A DNA stretch of 34,558 nt from Candidatus Dadabacteria bacterium. Its GTDB lineage: Bacteria; Desulfobacterota_D; UBA1144; Nemesobacterales; UBA2774. Numbering within the stretch: the stretch's first letter is position 1; every line of letters starts with the position of its first letter. Shown one piece after another: positions 16,063 to 23,751 of this stretch. Where the stretch lies: the NCBI GenBank assembly GCA_020027805.1, contig JAHKKQ010000010.1, positions 1 to 34,558 on the forward strand, read 5' to 3'. Made by a program: the position numbers and the translations under genes. Under the pieces are notes generated by a model. The model was given only the letters and a program-made list of their open reading frames with translations. It did no database searches and was not told the origin of the DNA.

Positions 16063-17070
16063 ATGAACTGCGAGAGATGCAGCGAATCGTTAATAGAATA
16101 CATGCACGGCGGTCTCGACCCCGAGGAAAGGCAGGCCGTGGCCGCGCACTTGGGCGGCTGCGAGGAGTGCGCCCGCGAATTCGAGGAGTACGCCGAGATA
16201 AGGAGGGCCGTGACTGAGGAACCCGTCCTGCCCGAGCCCTCGCGCGAGGTCATGGCCCGGCTGTCGAAGGCGGCAAGGGACGACGTCGCCCGCGAGAGGC
16301 GCCCCTTCTGGAAGAGGCTCCCTCTTTCCCCCATACTGATCCCCGCTCTAACGACCGCCGTAGCGCTCATGGTCTGGTTCTATTACGGACAGGGCGGCGG
16401 GGGGTACATGGATACGATGTCCCGCGACGTAATGGCGAGGAAGATGAAGGAGCAGGACAGCAGTATGGAGACGGCAGGGCAGGCCGCGCCCGAGATGAGG
16501 CGGGAATATCCCGTTGAGGCCGAATCTTCGCCCGCGATGAGCGAGAGAGGGGCGGCTGACGAGGTTATGCCGGCGGCTCCCGCGCCGCCTCAGGCGGACT
16601 TGTATTCCCTTTCCGACAAAGCGCCAGGCGCGTCCGCCGGAACTGAAGAAGATTCGGACGTTAAGGAAGAAGCGCTCTCCGAAACGGCGGCCAAAAAATC
16701 CGCGCCCGCGCTGCCCCTCCCCCAGGCTGAATCGCTATCGGCGGGCGACACAAAGGATTACGGCGGCATCCTGAGCCTCGCGCTCAGGCAGCAGACGGAG
16801 GGGGACTGCGACGCTTCGATAAGGACGAACGAGATACTGCTCCAGTCATATCCCGAGCCCCCCGCGGACATGCAGGCGCGGTCGTACCGCTCTCTCGCCG
16901 AGTGCTACGAGAAGCAGGGGAAGCTCGACCTGGCTGTCGCGAACTACACGCAGCTCCGGCAGATTGCACCCGAAGAGAGCTCGCTCGCCGATACCCGGAT
17001 CCTCGAGATCAGGCAGAGGTCCGTGCATAAGCTCGGGAGCGTCGGCCCCACGCCCGGGCCCGCGGAATAA
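16063..17070 (+). CDS. Zinc-finger anti-sigma factor with TPR-like C-terminal domain
   Basis: A 335-residue membrane protein. The N-terminal zf-HC2 domain has Cys3, Cys6, His29, Cys33 and Cys36 (HLGGCEECAREF), the zinc-binding module that holds ECF sigma factors. One membrane segment lies at about 87-108 (PLSPILIPALTTAVALMVWF), then a long Ala/Pro/Glu-rich low-complexity linker (115-230). A periplasmic domain with a TPR-like unit (ARSYRSLAECYEKQGKLDLA, about 273-310) ends the protein. AAGGGA precedes the ATG. The arrangement suggests that an extracytoplasmic signal felt by the TPR domain releases the upstream sigma factor; this is inferred from family and order. Confidence 0.88.
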   Translation: MNCERCSESLIEYMHGGLDPEERQAVAAHLGGCEECAREFEEYAEIRRAVTEEPVLPEPSREVMARLSKAARDDVARERRPFWKRLPLSPILIPALTTAVALMVWFYYGQGGGGYMDTMSRDVMARKMKEQDSSMETAGQAAPEMRREYPVEAESSPAMSERGAADEVMPAAPAPPQADLYSLSDKAPGASAGTEEDSDVKEEALSETAAKKSAPALPLPQAESLSAGDTKDYGGILSLALRQQTEGDCDASIRTNEILLQSYPEPPADMQARSYRSLAECYEKQGKLDLAVANYTQLRQIAPEESSLADTRILEIRQRSVHKLGSVGPTPGPAE

Positions 17071-17140
17071 CGCCGGTCTCGATTTTTGTTCCTGGAGAAT
17101 CTCTGCCGTTCCGGCTTACCCCACTCGTAAGTCCCTGCGG

Positions 17141-17222
17141 CGTCATTTCGAACGCAGGTGAGAAATCTATATTCTGTTTGTTTTGCTTTAATAACGGATT
17201 TCTCCCTCCGGTCGAAATGACG
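17141..17222. repeat. 82 bp element with 11 bp terminal inverted repeats
   Basis: It starts cgtcatttcga and ends tcgaaatgacg, an exact inverted repeat. Just inside, GAGAAATC pairs with GATTTCTC. The middle is AT-rich. It has the form of a miniature inverted-repeat element, and its left half recurs at 5099-5127. It occupies part of the 310 bp gap between the anti-sigma gene and pspA. Confidence 0.75.
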
Positions 17223-17271
17223 ATATAAAGAATTATCCGTGTCCCGTTCTAAATTAAAAAACTTCACATCC

Positions 17272-17323
17272 GTGTGGGCGGCTTTCAGCCGCCACATTCT
17301 TAAATACACACATTGTGTGTGTG
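17272..17323. repeat. Hairpin plus CACACA-T-TGTGTG palindrome
   Basis: A GCGGCT-TTC-AGCCGC hairpin is followed at 17307-17319 by the palindrome CACACA-T-TGTGTG, the same kind of end seen in family A and B repeats. It lies 58 bp before the pspA start. The ORF track's longer pspA start (17315) falls inside this palindrome and is not credible. Confidence 0.6.
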
Positions 17324-17380
17324 AAACTTTCCGCCCTCCCGTTCGTACTAATCCTTAAATCCGCAGTAAGGAGAAAAGTT

Positions 17381-18046
17381 ATGGGATTAAAGAAGCGAGT
17401 GGGACTTATCATGAGGTCCCAGTTGAACGACTGGGTGTCGAGGGCTGAGGACCCGGAGAAGATCCTGAACCAGGCCGTGGAGGAGATGGAGGAGGGTCTC
17501 GAAAGGGCGAGGGTGAAGATAGGCGCGCTCAGGTTCAGGATAGACGAGCAGGAGAAGCTCTTAAAGAGGCTCGGGGAGCAGGCGGAGTACTGGCGGGAGA
17601 GGGCGGAGGACTACGTGAAGAGAAATATGGACGAGAACGCGGTCGAGGCCGTAAGAAAAAAGAGGACGCTCGAAGAGAAAGAGAGGAAGCTCGCCCTTAC
17701 GCAGTCAGGCGACAGGGCGAAGCTCACGGACTACGAAGGGCGCTATGCGGACCTCGAGAGGAGAGTGGAGACCGCGAAGACGAAGAGGACGCTCCTTCTT
17801 AAAGAGATCATCGTCATGAAGGGAGCGCCCGCGGGGAAGGAGGATATCACCGGAGGCGCCGGATCCCGCACCAATGAACCATTCGATATTTTCAGGAAGG
17901 TCGAGGAGCGGATCACTGAAGAGACCGTGCTCTTCGCCGCTGACGGTGAAAGGGAGAGGGATGAGCGTGAGCGCGAGGCCCGGCTCGTTCAGGAAGAGGT
18001 GGAAAGCATGAAAAAGAATCTCAGCAAGGGAGGCGGTAAGAAATGA
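17381..18046 (+). CDS. pspA: PspA/IM30 family membrane-stress protein
   Basis: A 221-residue coiled-coil protein of the phage-shock-protein A / IM30 (Vipp1) family, an ESCRT-III relative that coats and supports the inner membrane under stress. It begins MGLKKRVGLIMRSQLNDWVSRAEDPEK, matching the family's amphipathic first helix, and continues as long charged helices (from LNQAVEEMEEGLERARVKI). The ATG at 17381 has TAAGGAG 8 bases upstream; the upstream in-frame extension to 17315 lies in a repeat. Its TGA overlaps the ATG of the VWA gene by four bases (ATGA), so the two are translationally coupled. A link to the sigma/anti-sigma pair upstream is likely. Confidence 0.93.
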   Translation: MGLKKRVGLIMRSQLNDWVSRAEDPEKILNQAVEEMEEGLERARVKIGALRFRIDEQEKLLKRLGEQAEYWRERAEDYVKRNMDENAVEAVRKKRTLEEKERKLALTQSGDRAKLTDYEGRYADLERRVETAKTKRTLLLKEIIVMKGAPAGKEDITGGAGSRTNEPFDIFRKVEERITEETVLFAADGERERDEREREARLVQEEVESMKKNLSKGGGKK

Positions 18047-19455
18047 ACAGGCTGAACAGCAAGGTCGTAATCGGAATTTTTCTTCTCGTATTAGCCGCGC
18101 TCGCGGGAGGGAAATACATCTCGGCGTTCCCGACAATACCCAAACCGGTGGATAAAGACATGAATACGAAAACGGATTCGAATACGGATACCGTGACGTG
18201 GGACATCAAATTGAGCCACCCATACGTCGAGACGGGCTCACTCAGGGAGCTTATGCTCAATATGAAGATAAAGGGGAAGGACGCGCAATTGAAAGAGAGG
18301 ACCCCTGTAAACCTCGTGCTCGTGATAGACAGGAGCGGGTCGATGGGCGACAAGGGGAAGATCGAATACGCGAGAGAGGCGGCGAAGCAGATAATCGCGG
18401 GACTCGGCAAGGAAGACAGGCTCGCGGTGGTCGCATATTCGACCGACGTCGAGCTTCTATACCCGATACAGTTACTCACGGATAAGGACAGGGCTTCTTC
18501 AGTCGTGAGCGCGCTCTATCCTACCGACTCGACCAATCTGTCGGGAGGGCTCGTCATGGGGATTGAGCAGCTCGATTCGGTCAAGCGGGACGGGTACGTG
18601 AACCGCCTCATCCTCCTCTCTGACGGCCTCGCCAACGCGGGGATTACCGACATCGGCGAGCTCGGCAGGGTCGCGAGCCGGGCGTCCGAGAAGGGCATAC
18701 ACATAACCACCATGGGGCTCGGCGTCGATTACGACGAGAACCTCATGATGAACCTCGCCGAGCACGGTGCGGGCAATTATTACTTCATAGAGTCCCCGGC
18801 GCAGCTTGCCGGAATCTTTCGGAAGGAGTTCGGTCAGATCGCGGCCACGGTCGCAAAGGACCCTGTGATCAGGATCGGGCTCGCGCCGGGCGTATCGATA
18901 GAGGAGGTTTACGGATACACGTTCACGAAAACCCCGGACGGCGTTACCGAGATAAAGCTCGGCGACTTCTTCGGCGGTCAGGAGAGGGACATACTCGTTA
19001 AATTGAAGGTGCCGGCCGGGACTGCAGGACAGAATGACCTCGGGAAAGCCGTGCTCGATTTTAAAGACCTGCTCGATAACGAGAAGCCCGCGGGCCTGAT
19101 ATCCCCGCTCTCTTACGAAGTGACCGGCGACAGGGACAAGGTCGCCCGGAACGAGAACAAGGACGTAACGGCGAGATGGGTTTCGGTCGATGCCTCGGGC
19201 GATTACTACCAGGCGACGACGGCTTACGAAGAGGGAGACAAGGATAGCGCAATTACCAGGCTCAAGAGGGCGTACGAGAACATCACCAGCCTCAACATGA
19301 GTCCCTACAAGAGCGCCAGGACAGTAGAGCAGGAGGCCGAGCTCAGGGACGCCCTCGATGTCATGTCGTCCCCGGCCGCCCCCGCGCCGGCATCGGGTGA
19401 GGGAAAGGCATTGATAAAGGAGCAGAAGGCGAGCGCGAGGGAGGCTCAGAAGTAG
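18043..19455 (+). CDS. Exported von Willebrand factor A domain protein
   Basis: A 470-residue protein with an N-terminal signal anchor or signal peptide (VVIGIFLLVLAALAGG, 8-23). The VWA domain runs from about residue 88 to 265 with a full metal-ion-dependent adhesion site: Asp96-Ser98-Ser100 (DRSGSMG), Thr164 (STNLSGG) and Asp194 (LLSDG). A beta-rich region follows (about 275-370), then a C-terminal helical part (TARWVSVDASGDYYQATTAY...). The domain order resembles YfbK-type exported VWA proteins. It overlaps pspA by four bases, so both are made together. It probably binds a partner protein at the membrane surface. The partner is unknown. Confidence 0.92.
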   Translation: MNRLNSKVVIGIFLLVLAALAGGKYISAFPTIPKPVDKDMNTKTDSNTDTVTWDIKLSHPYVETGSLRELMLNMKIKGKDAQLKERTPVNLVLVIDRSGSMGDKGKIEYAREAAKQIIAGLGKEDRLAVVAYSTDVELLYPIQLLTDKDRASSVVSALYPTDSTNLSGGLVMGIEQLDSVKRDGYVNRLILLSDGLANAGITDIGELGRVASRASEKGIHITTMGLGVDYDENLMMNLAEHGAGNYYFIESPAQLAGIFRKEFGQIAATVAKDPVIRIGLAPGVSIEEVYGYTFTKTPDGVTEIKLGDFFGGQERDILVKLKVPAGTAGQNDLGKAVLDFKDLLDNEKPAGLISPLSYEVTGDRDKVARNENKDVTARWVSVDASGDYYQATTAYEEGDKDSAITRLKRAYENITSLNMSPYKSARTVEQEAELRDALDVMSSPAAPAPASGEGKALIKEQKASAREAQK

Positions 19456-19467
19456 GTTTCCCAGATC

Positions 19468-19632
19468 GTCATTGCGAGTGAAGCGAAGCAATCTCGCTTT
19501 ATTCATGAGATTGCCGCAGTCGCAAAATACTTAAGTTCTCTCGGGTTAATTCCCGGAGCAAATGGACATCTACGCATTGTAAGCACCAGTGACCGGTTCT
19601 TACGCTTGCTCGGAACCGTTCCTCGCAATGAC
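19468..19632. repeat. 165 bp element with GTCATTGCGAG terminal inverted repeats
   Basis: It begins gtcattgcgag and ends ctcgcaatgac, an exact 11 bp inverted repeat. Inside is 'tgagattgccgcagtcgcaaaata', which recurs with small changes in the larger element at 21584-21842. It has no ORF of its own. It fills most of the 220 bp gap between the VWA gene and the membrane-protein gene, which starts 44 bp beyond it. Confidence 0.75.
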
Positions 19633-19675
19633 AACTAGTTTTGGTAAAGAGACAAATATCAGTAAGGAGATTCAA

Positions 19676-20290
19676 ATGAAAGCCTCAATAAAATCATTCA
19701 TAGTGCCGGTGCTCCTCTCGGGCGGGTGGGGGGCGGTAACGCTGCTCCTGGGCTATGTCTTTCTGAATAACGTCCCGCTCGGGTACATGTTCTTCTATCC
19801 TATGCTCCTCACGGGGGTAGCAGTCGCTGCGAGCGCCGGTAGGCCGGGGGGCATGTCGTACGCGCGGGCTGGGATAACGGGGCTTGTATCGGGGTTCATA
19901 TACCTCCTGGTCTCGCCCATGTTCCCTGTCTTCGCATCCATACTCGTGGGGGCGTGTCTCGGCGGAGGTCTCTCTCCCGGAGGGGGCAGGTTCGGGGGTC
20001 TTCTCAACGGGACCATCTCGACTCTCAAGGGTATGATAATCATTCCTCTGGTAATAACGTCGGGCGAGTTCCTTGGCGCCGCGATAATGATTTTTCTCGG
20101 CTCTCTGTTGCTGGCGGCGGTCTTCTGGGGCGCGTGGCTCGGTATGGGCGTGTGTCTTATCCGTTTTCCTTTGTTCGGAAAGAAACGCGGGGACGAAGAT
20201 CACCGGCTGATATCCGGGCTCGAAGAGTTCAGATCGGAGTCGAGGGAGATAGCGAGGGACCTCGGGGAGTTTAATGAGAAGGCCGGTTGA
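19676..20290 (+). CDS. Membrane protein of unknown function
   Basis: A 204-residue integral membrane protein with four or five hydrophobic segments: VPVLLSGGWGAVTLLLGYVFL, a FFYPMLLTGVAVAASA segment, GLVSGFIYLLVSPMFPVFASILVG, MIIIPLVITSGEFLG, and IFLGSLLLAAVFWGAWLGMGV. A charged C-terminal tail of about 45 residues follows. Several Gly-rich loops (GGGLSPGGGRFGG) are notable. The ORF track starts at 19589, but MKASIKSFIVPVLL at 19676 is preceded by TAAGGAGATTCAA, an excellent ribosome-binding site, while the extension lies in the upstream repeat. No family is recognised. It may be part of the stress locus, but the repeat separates it from the VWA gene. Confidence 0.82.
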   Translation: MKASIKSFIVPVLLSGGWGAVTLLLGYVFLNNVPLGYMFFYPMLLTGVAVAASAGRPGGMSYARAGITGLVSGFIYLLVSPMFPVFASILVGACLGGGLSPGGGRFGGLLNGTISTLKGMIIIPLVITSGEFLGAAIMIFLGSLLLAAVFWGAWLGMGVCLIRFPLFGKKRGDEDHRLISGLEEFRSESREIARDLGEFNEKAG

Positions 20291-20312
20291 GCGATCCCGA
20301 CCGGGGCTGATT

Positions 20313-20337
20313 AAAAGCGGTCTGGAAACCGCATTTT
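20313..20337 (+). terminator. Weak intrinsic terminator candidate
   Basis: GCGGT-CTGGAA-ACCGC is flanked by AAAA on the left and ATTTT on the right, 22 bp after the membrane-protein stop. The stem is short (5 bp), so this is a modest call. Confidence 0.4.
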
Positions 20338-20457
20338 GACCCAATCAACTACTCAATATCCCCCGCCGTTTTTATGGCGAAATTAATGTGTTACTAAAGG
20401 TATTCCATATATCCTCGAATTGCTGTAAAATAAGTAAAATAGAGGAGGATGACCGGA

Positions 20458-21183
20458 ATGAGGCACTTCACCCTTATTACACTGCTAATCTTTTCAATGG
20501 CTCTGGTTTATGGGATTACCGGCTCGCCTTATTGTGAAGCGGCCGATACCCGCACTCAATCGGACGCAGTCAGTCCTGACCAGGTTGAGACAATGGACGG
20601 CGCGCTCGAAGTGAAGGAGGAAGACATCGAGCCCGAACCCCAGCGCCTGTACTGCGCCGCGCAGTGGACAATGCTCTATAAGGGGCAAAAGGCGGACATC
20701 GAGGTCACGACGCGGGGGCAGTACAACGAGATCGCGGTATTCAGCTGCCCTGACTGCAGCCTCGACGAGCATTACGTAAAACCGTTCCTCGAGACCGAGT
20801 ACAGGGGCAAGACCGGGCTCACGAGGCTCCACGAATGCGGCTTCACGCAGGCTGTGTTCAAGGGGATGAGGGGGACGGAGGCGATAGTAGTCGACGTGCC
20901 GCGTGTATTCCCCGACCCGAACAGGCTCGTATGCATTGACGACTGGAGTAAGGACTACCAAAAGAATTATCCGACAATACAGATTTCATCGAGGGGCGAG
21001 CTTGACGAGGTAATCGTTTTCTCCTGCCTGAACTGCCCGTTTCAGAAGTCCTTCATCGCGCCCTTCCTGCTCACCGTATCCGACGGCAGGACGGCCATGG
21101 AGCGGATGAAGCAGTGCGGCTTCACCGAGATAGTGTTTACGAACCCCATGGGCACGAGGGAAGTCGTGAGGGAAGTGCGCTAG
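20458..21183 (+). CDS. Secreted protein with two tandem four-Cys domains
   Basis: A 241-residue exported protein with a signal peptide (FTLITLLIFSMALVYG). The mature part is two copies of one domain of about 85 residues. Copy 1 (63-149) has Cys66, Cys97, Cys100 and Cys127; copy 2 (156-241) has Cys159, Cys190, Cys193 and Cys220. All four are offset by exactly 93 residues. Shared landmarks are RL.C at the start, VFSCxxC, and ECGFT/QCGFT followed by VF. Metal binding or two disulfides per domain are the obvious options. The ATG at 20458 is preferred over the one at 20449 because AGAGGAGG ends directly before 20449 but lies 9 bases before 20458. I do not recognise the domain. Confidence 0.85.
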   Translation: MRHFTLITLLIFSMALVYGITGSPYCEAADTRTQSDAVSPDQVETMDGALEVKEEDIEPEPQRLYCAAQWTMLYKGQKADIEVTTRGQYNEIAVFSCPDCSLDEHYVKPFLETEYRGKTGLTRLHECGFTQAVFKGMRGTEAIVVDVPRVFPDPNRLVCIDDWSKDYQKNYPTIQISSRGELDEVIVFSCLNCPFQKSFIAPFLLTVSDGRTAMERMKQCGFTEIVFTNPMGTREVVREVR

Positions 21184-21272
21184 GCGGCGCTTGACAAAAA
21201 GCCGATTCAGAATAGCTTGCTCATGCGGCCGGCATACTAGGGCGCGATTCCTGAATCCGAGGAGCATAACCT

Positions 21273-21491
21273 GTGGGCGAGGTCGGAACGTTCCCCTTCG
21301 GCTGGGTGAGGGGAGAGGGCAGCGACAACTGGCAGATTATCTGGGACCCGAAGACGAAGACCGTATTCGCCGAGGGCGCTATATCTAAAAGGGTCCTCCG
21401 GTTGGGGGAGTCCTCCACGTGGGAAGACGCCAAGCGTTTCGCCGACACAGTGATGAGCGAGCCCGGGGGTTATTTTTCCGATCCTGCATGA
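21273..21491 (+). CDS. Small protein of unknown function
   Basis: A 72-residue soluble protein with GTG start at 21273 and GAGGAG 7 bases upstream, which supports real translation. It is rich in Trp, Gly and acidic residues (GSDNWQIIWDPKTKTVFAEG, then SSTWEDAKRFADTVMSEPGG). A short beta-hairpin followed by a helix is plausible. It begins 89 bp after the Cys-domain gene and may share its transcript. No family is recognised. Confidence 0.6.
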   Translation: MGEVGTFPFGWVRGEGSDNWQIIWDPKTKTVFAEGAISKRVLRLGESSTWEDAKRFADTVMSEPGGYFSDPA

Positions 21492-21583
21492 ACCCCTTCC
21501 GTCGAACTATGTCTCGATCAATTATCGAGCTATTCTCCGAACATAATCTCTGCTAAAATAGAGCCTAACCAGTTTTATGCACC

Positions 21584-21842
21584 TGTCATCGCGAGAGCTG
21601 CTCTGATGAATAAGAAGAGCAGGTCGACATTGGCTGAATACTGTGCACCTATATGCTAAGGCACATAGAAGATTAATACAGAATAAAAGTGGTCGTGACG
21701 ATCTGTATTTTTTTCTTGAGATTGCCGCGGTCGCAAAGTAATTTGGTTTATGTGACTCAGGAACATTGATGAAGGGGCTTATTCGCACTTAGCCGAGGGC
21801 GTCCGATTTCTGCGCACGCTCGAAATCGTCCTCGCAATGACA
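21584..21842. repeat. 259 bp element with terminal inverted repeats
   Basis: It begins tgtcatcgcgag and ends ctcgcaatgaca (11 of 12 complementary). The right part contains 'ttgagattgccgcggtcgcaaagta', homologous to the element at 19468-19632. ORFs here read through the repeat and look random. It fills most of the 398 bp gap before the first hydrolase gene. Confidence 0.7.
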
Positions 21843-21889
21843 GTTTAGGATTTGGTAAGGAGTAACCAAGAAATCGTGGATCTTACTGC

Positions 21890-22807
21890 GTGTGCACGGA
21901 CGGACGAATGAAATACATGGAGCAGGAGCTCGTTGCCATACCCTCGGGAGGGGGAAAGATCGACGGGCTCTACTACCACAGCACGGTCAAGGACGACAGG
22001 GTGCCGGAGAAGGACGTCGGGATAATACACGTCCACGGGTTCCTGGGTAATTTCCTCGACGGGAGCCAGCGGTTCCTCCCCCCGATACTCGCAGAGGCCG
22101 GGTATTCCTCGCTCGCCATAAACACGCGCATGGCGAACTTCGGGCTTTTCTTCGGCTACGGGATCATCGACGACGTTATGCCTCAGATTGACAGCGCCGT
22201 CGATTACCTCGTCGGGCTCGGGTATAAGAACATCATAATTTCCGGTTACAGCCTCGGCACCTGCATGGTGCTCAGGTACGCCTACCTCAGGAACGACCCC
22301 GAGCGCCACCCGCATATAAAAGGCGTCATGTCGCTCGCCACTCCCTATTCCATGCCCGAATCGATCAGGAAGCGGTGGAACAGGTGGGGGAGCGAGCCCT
22401 CCTACGACGAGGTGTACGAGGAATCGAAAGAGATACTGAAGCCCGACCCCTATAACACTCAGCACGACAGGACGATCCTCATCTATAAAGGCCGCGGGAA
22501 TACGTATCTTCCCTGGCACACGGAGATCTACACGTACAAGACCTGGTGGTTCCTGGCGGGACCCGAGGCCGACACGGCGAAGGCTTACCTCAAGATGGAG
22601 AAGATAAAACTGCCGCTCCTCCTGATCCAGGGATGGTACGACGAGGTCGTCAAGCCCGAAGAGACGCACAGCCTCGCGGATATCGCCTTACAGTCCGGGA
22701 ACCCGGACGTCTCCGCCTTCTACGTGAACGCCGGGCACACGTTCGAGGGCAAAGAGGAAGAGCTCGGGGAGATCATCGTAAGGTGGCTCGACAAGAGATT
22801 CAGGTAA
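21890..22807 (+). CDS. Alpha/beta hydrolase, copy 1
   Basis: A 305-residue alpha/beta hydrolase-fold protein. It shows an oxyanion region HVHGFLGNF (about 47-55), the nucleophile elbow GYSLG with Ser121, a likely catalytic Asp in GWYDEVV and a His in NAGHTFEG near the C terminus. A lid-like insertion holds KTWWFLAGPEA. There is no signal peptide, so it is cytosolic. The start is uncertain: GTG 21890 and ATG 21908 (MKYMEQELV) are both possible, and neither has a good ribosome-binding site. A paralog follows 18 bp later, so the two are one operon. The substrate could be an ester, a thioester or a polyester-derived oligomer. Confidence 0.85.
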   Translation: MCTDGRMKYMEQELVAIPSGGGKIDGLYYHSTVKDDRVPEKDVGIIHVHGFLGNFLDGSQRFLPPILAEAGYSSLAINTRMANFGLFFGYGIIDDVMPQIDSAVDYLVGLGYKNIIISGYSLGTCMVLRYAYLRNDPERHPHIKGVMSLATPYSMPESIRKRWNRWGSEPSYDEVYEESKEILKPDPYNTQHDRTILIYKGRGNTYLPWHTEIYTYKTWWFLAGPEADTAKAYLKMEKIKLPLLLIQGWYDEVVKPEETHSLADIALQSGNPDVSAFYVNAGHTFEGKEEELGEIIVRWLDKRFR

Positions 22808-22825
22808 CGAAGCGGACGGTCGGAC

Positions 22826-23740
22826 ATGGTCCCGAGACAGAGAAAGCTCTACAACTTTAACGCCCCGGACGGTTTCCTTATAAACGCCGTGCTTGTTTCG
22901 GGTGAATTCAAAAATACAAAAGAACTCTATAACTCGCCCATAGTGCTCATCGTACACGGGGTGCTCGGGCATTTCCTGGCGAGGGGGACGCCGAGGCTCC
23001 TGCCGAACGCGCTCGTCGAGCGGGGCATAAGCTCGCTCTCGATCAACACGAGGCTCGCGTTCACGGGGCAGATATTCGGGGGAGGCATTTTCGACGACTC
23101 CGTGCTCGACATAGACGCGGCCGTCGAAGCCCTCGCGGAGGAAGGCTTCAAAAAAATCCACGTCCTCGGCTGGAGCCTCGGGGCGAACATCGCCGTATAT
23201 TACGCCGTCCGCGGCGCCCACAAGAACGTAAAGGGCATCATACTGGAAGGGTGCTCTTCGTCCCTCCCGCTCTCGCACAAGCGGCGGCTCGACAAGTGGG
23301 CCAGCATCCCGTCTTACGAGCACATATACGAGATCGCGAAGAAGGTGCTCAAGCCCGACCCGTCCGAGACTAAGAACGACAGGATATTCGTCGTGTACAG
23401 GGCGTGGGGGCCTTCGTTCGATCCGTCCGACTGCGAGATGTTCTCTTACAGGACGTGGTGGTACATGAGGAGCCCGGAGGCGCAGAACGCGAAGACGAAC
23501 GAGATAATCGCGGGCGTTAAGGTCCCCGTGCTCTTCATACACGGGGAGCATGACGACGTCGTCGCTGCCGACGAGGTCAATGAACTACTTGGCATACTGA
23601 AGAAGGCGGGGAACAGGAAGGCCGAGCTCAGGTTCATTCCCGGAGCGAAGCACGACTGCATGGAGAACCCGTCCTTCACTGTAGATACGGTCGTCGAATG
23701 GATCAATAGATCGGCCAGCGGGCGGAAGAAGAAGGATTGA
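22826..23740 (+). CDS. Alpha/beta hydrolase, copy 2
   Basis: A 304-residue paralog of the preceding gene. It has LIVHGVLGHFLARG, the nucleophile elbow GWSLG with Ser117, Asp in GEHDDVV and His in GAKHDCM. The shared lid motif RTWWYMRSPEAQ and KPDP before it tie it to copy 1. The C terminus is Lys-rich. It begins 18 bp after copy 1. The leader 'gcggacggtcggac' offers only a weak ribosome-binding site, so coupling to the upstream gene is likely. Two diverged copies side by side suggest two related substrates or a heteromeric enzyme; neither is shown by the sequence. Confidence 0.86.
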   Translation: MVPRQRKLYNFNAPDGFLINAVLVSGEFKNTKELYNSPIVLIVHGVLGHFLARGTPRLLPNALVERGISSLSINTRLAFTGQIFGGGIFDDSVLDIDAAVEALAEEGFKKIHVLGWSLGANIAVYYAVRGAHKNVKGIILEGCSSSLPLSHKRRLDKWASIPSYEHIYEIAKKVLKPDPSETKNDRIFVVYRAWGPSFDPSDCEMFSYRTWWYMRSPEAQNAKTNEIIAGVKVPVLFIHGEHDDVVAADEVNELLGILKKAGNRKAELRFIPGAKHDCMENPSFTVDTVVEWINRSASGRKKKD

Positions 23741-23751
23741 GCGGTGTCACC

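Noticed and set aside
21876-21911. Eleven-codon ORF (GTG 21876) as a leader peptide of the hydrolase operon
   Set aside because: The TAAGGAG upstream is 13 bases away and nothing in the peptide suggests attenuation.
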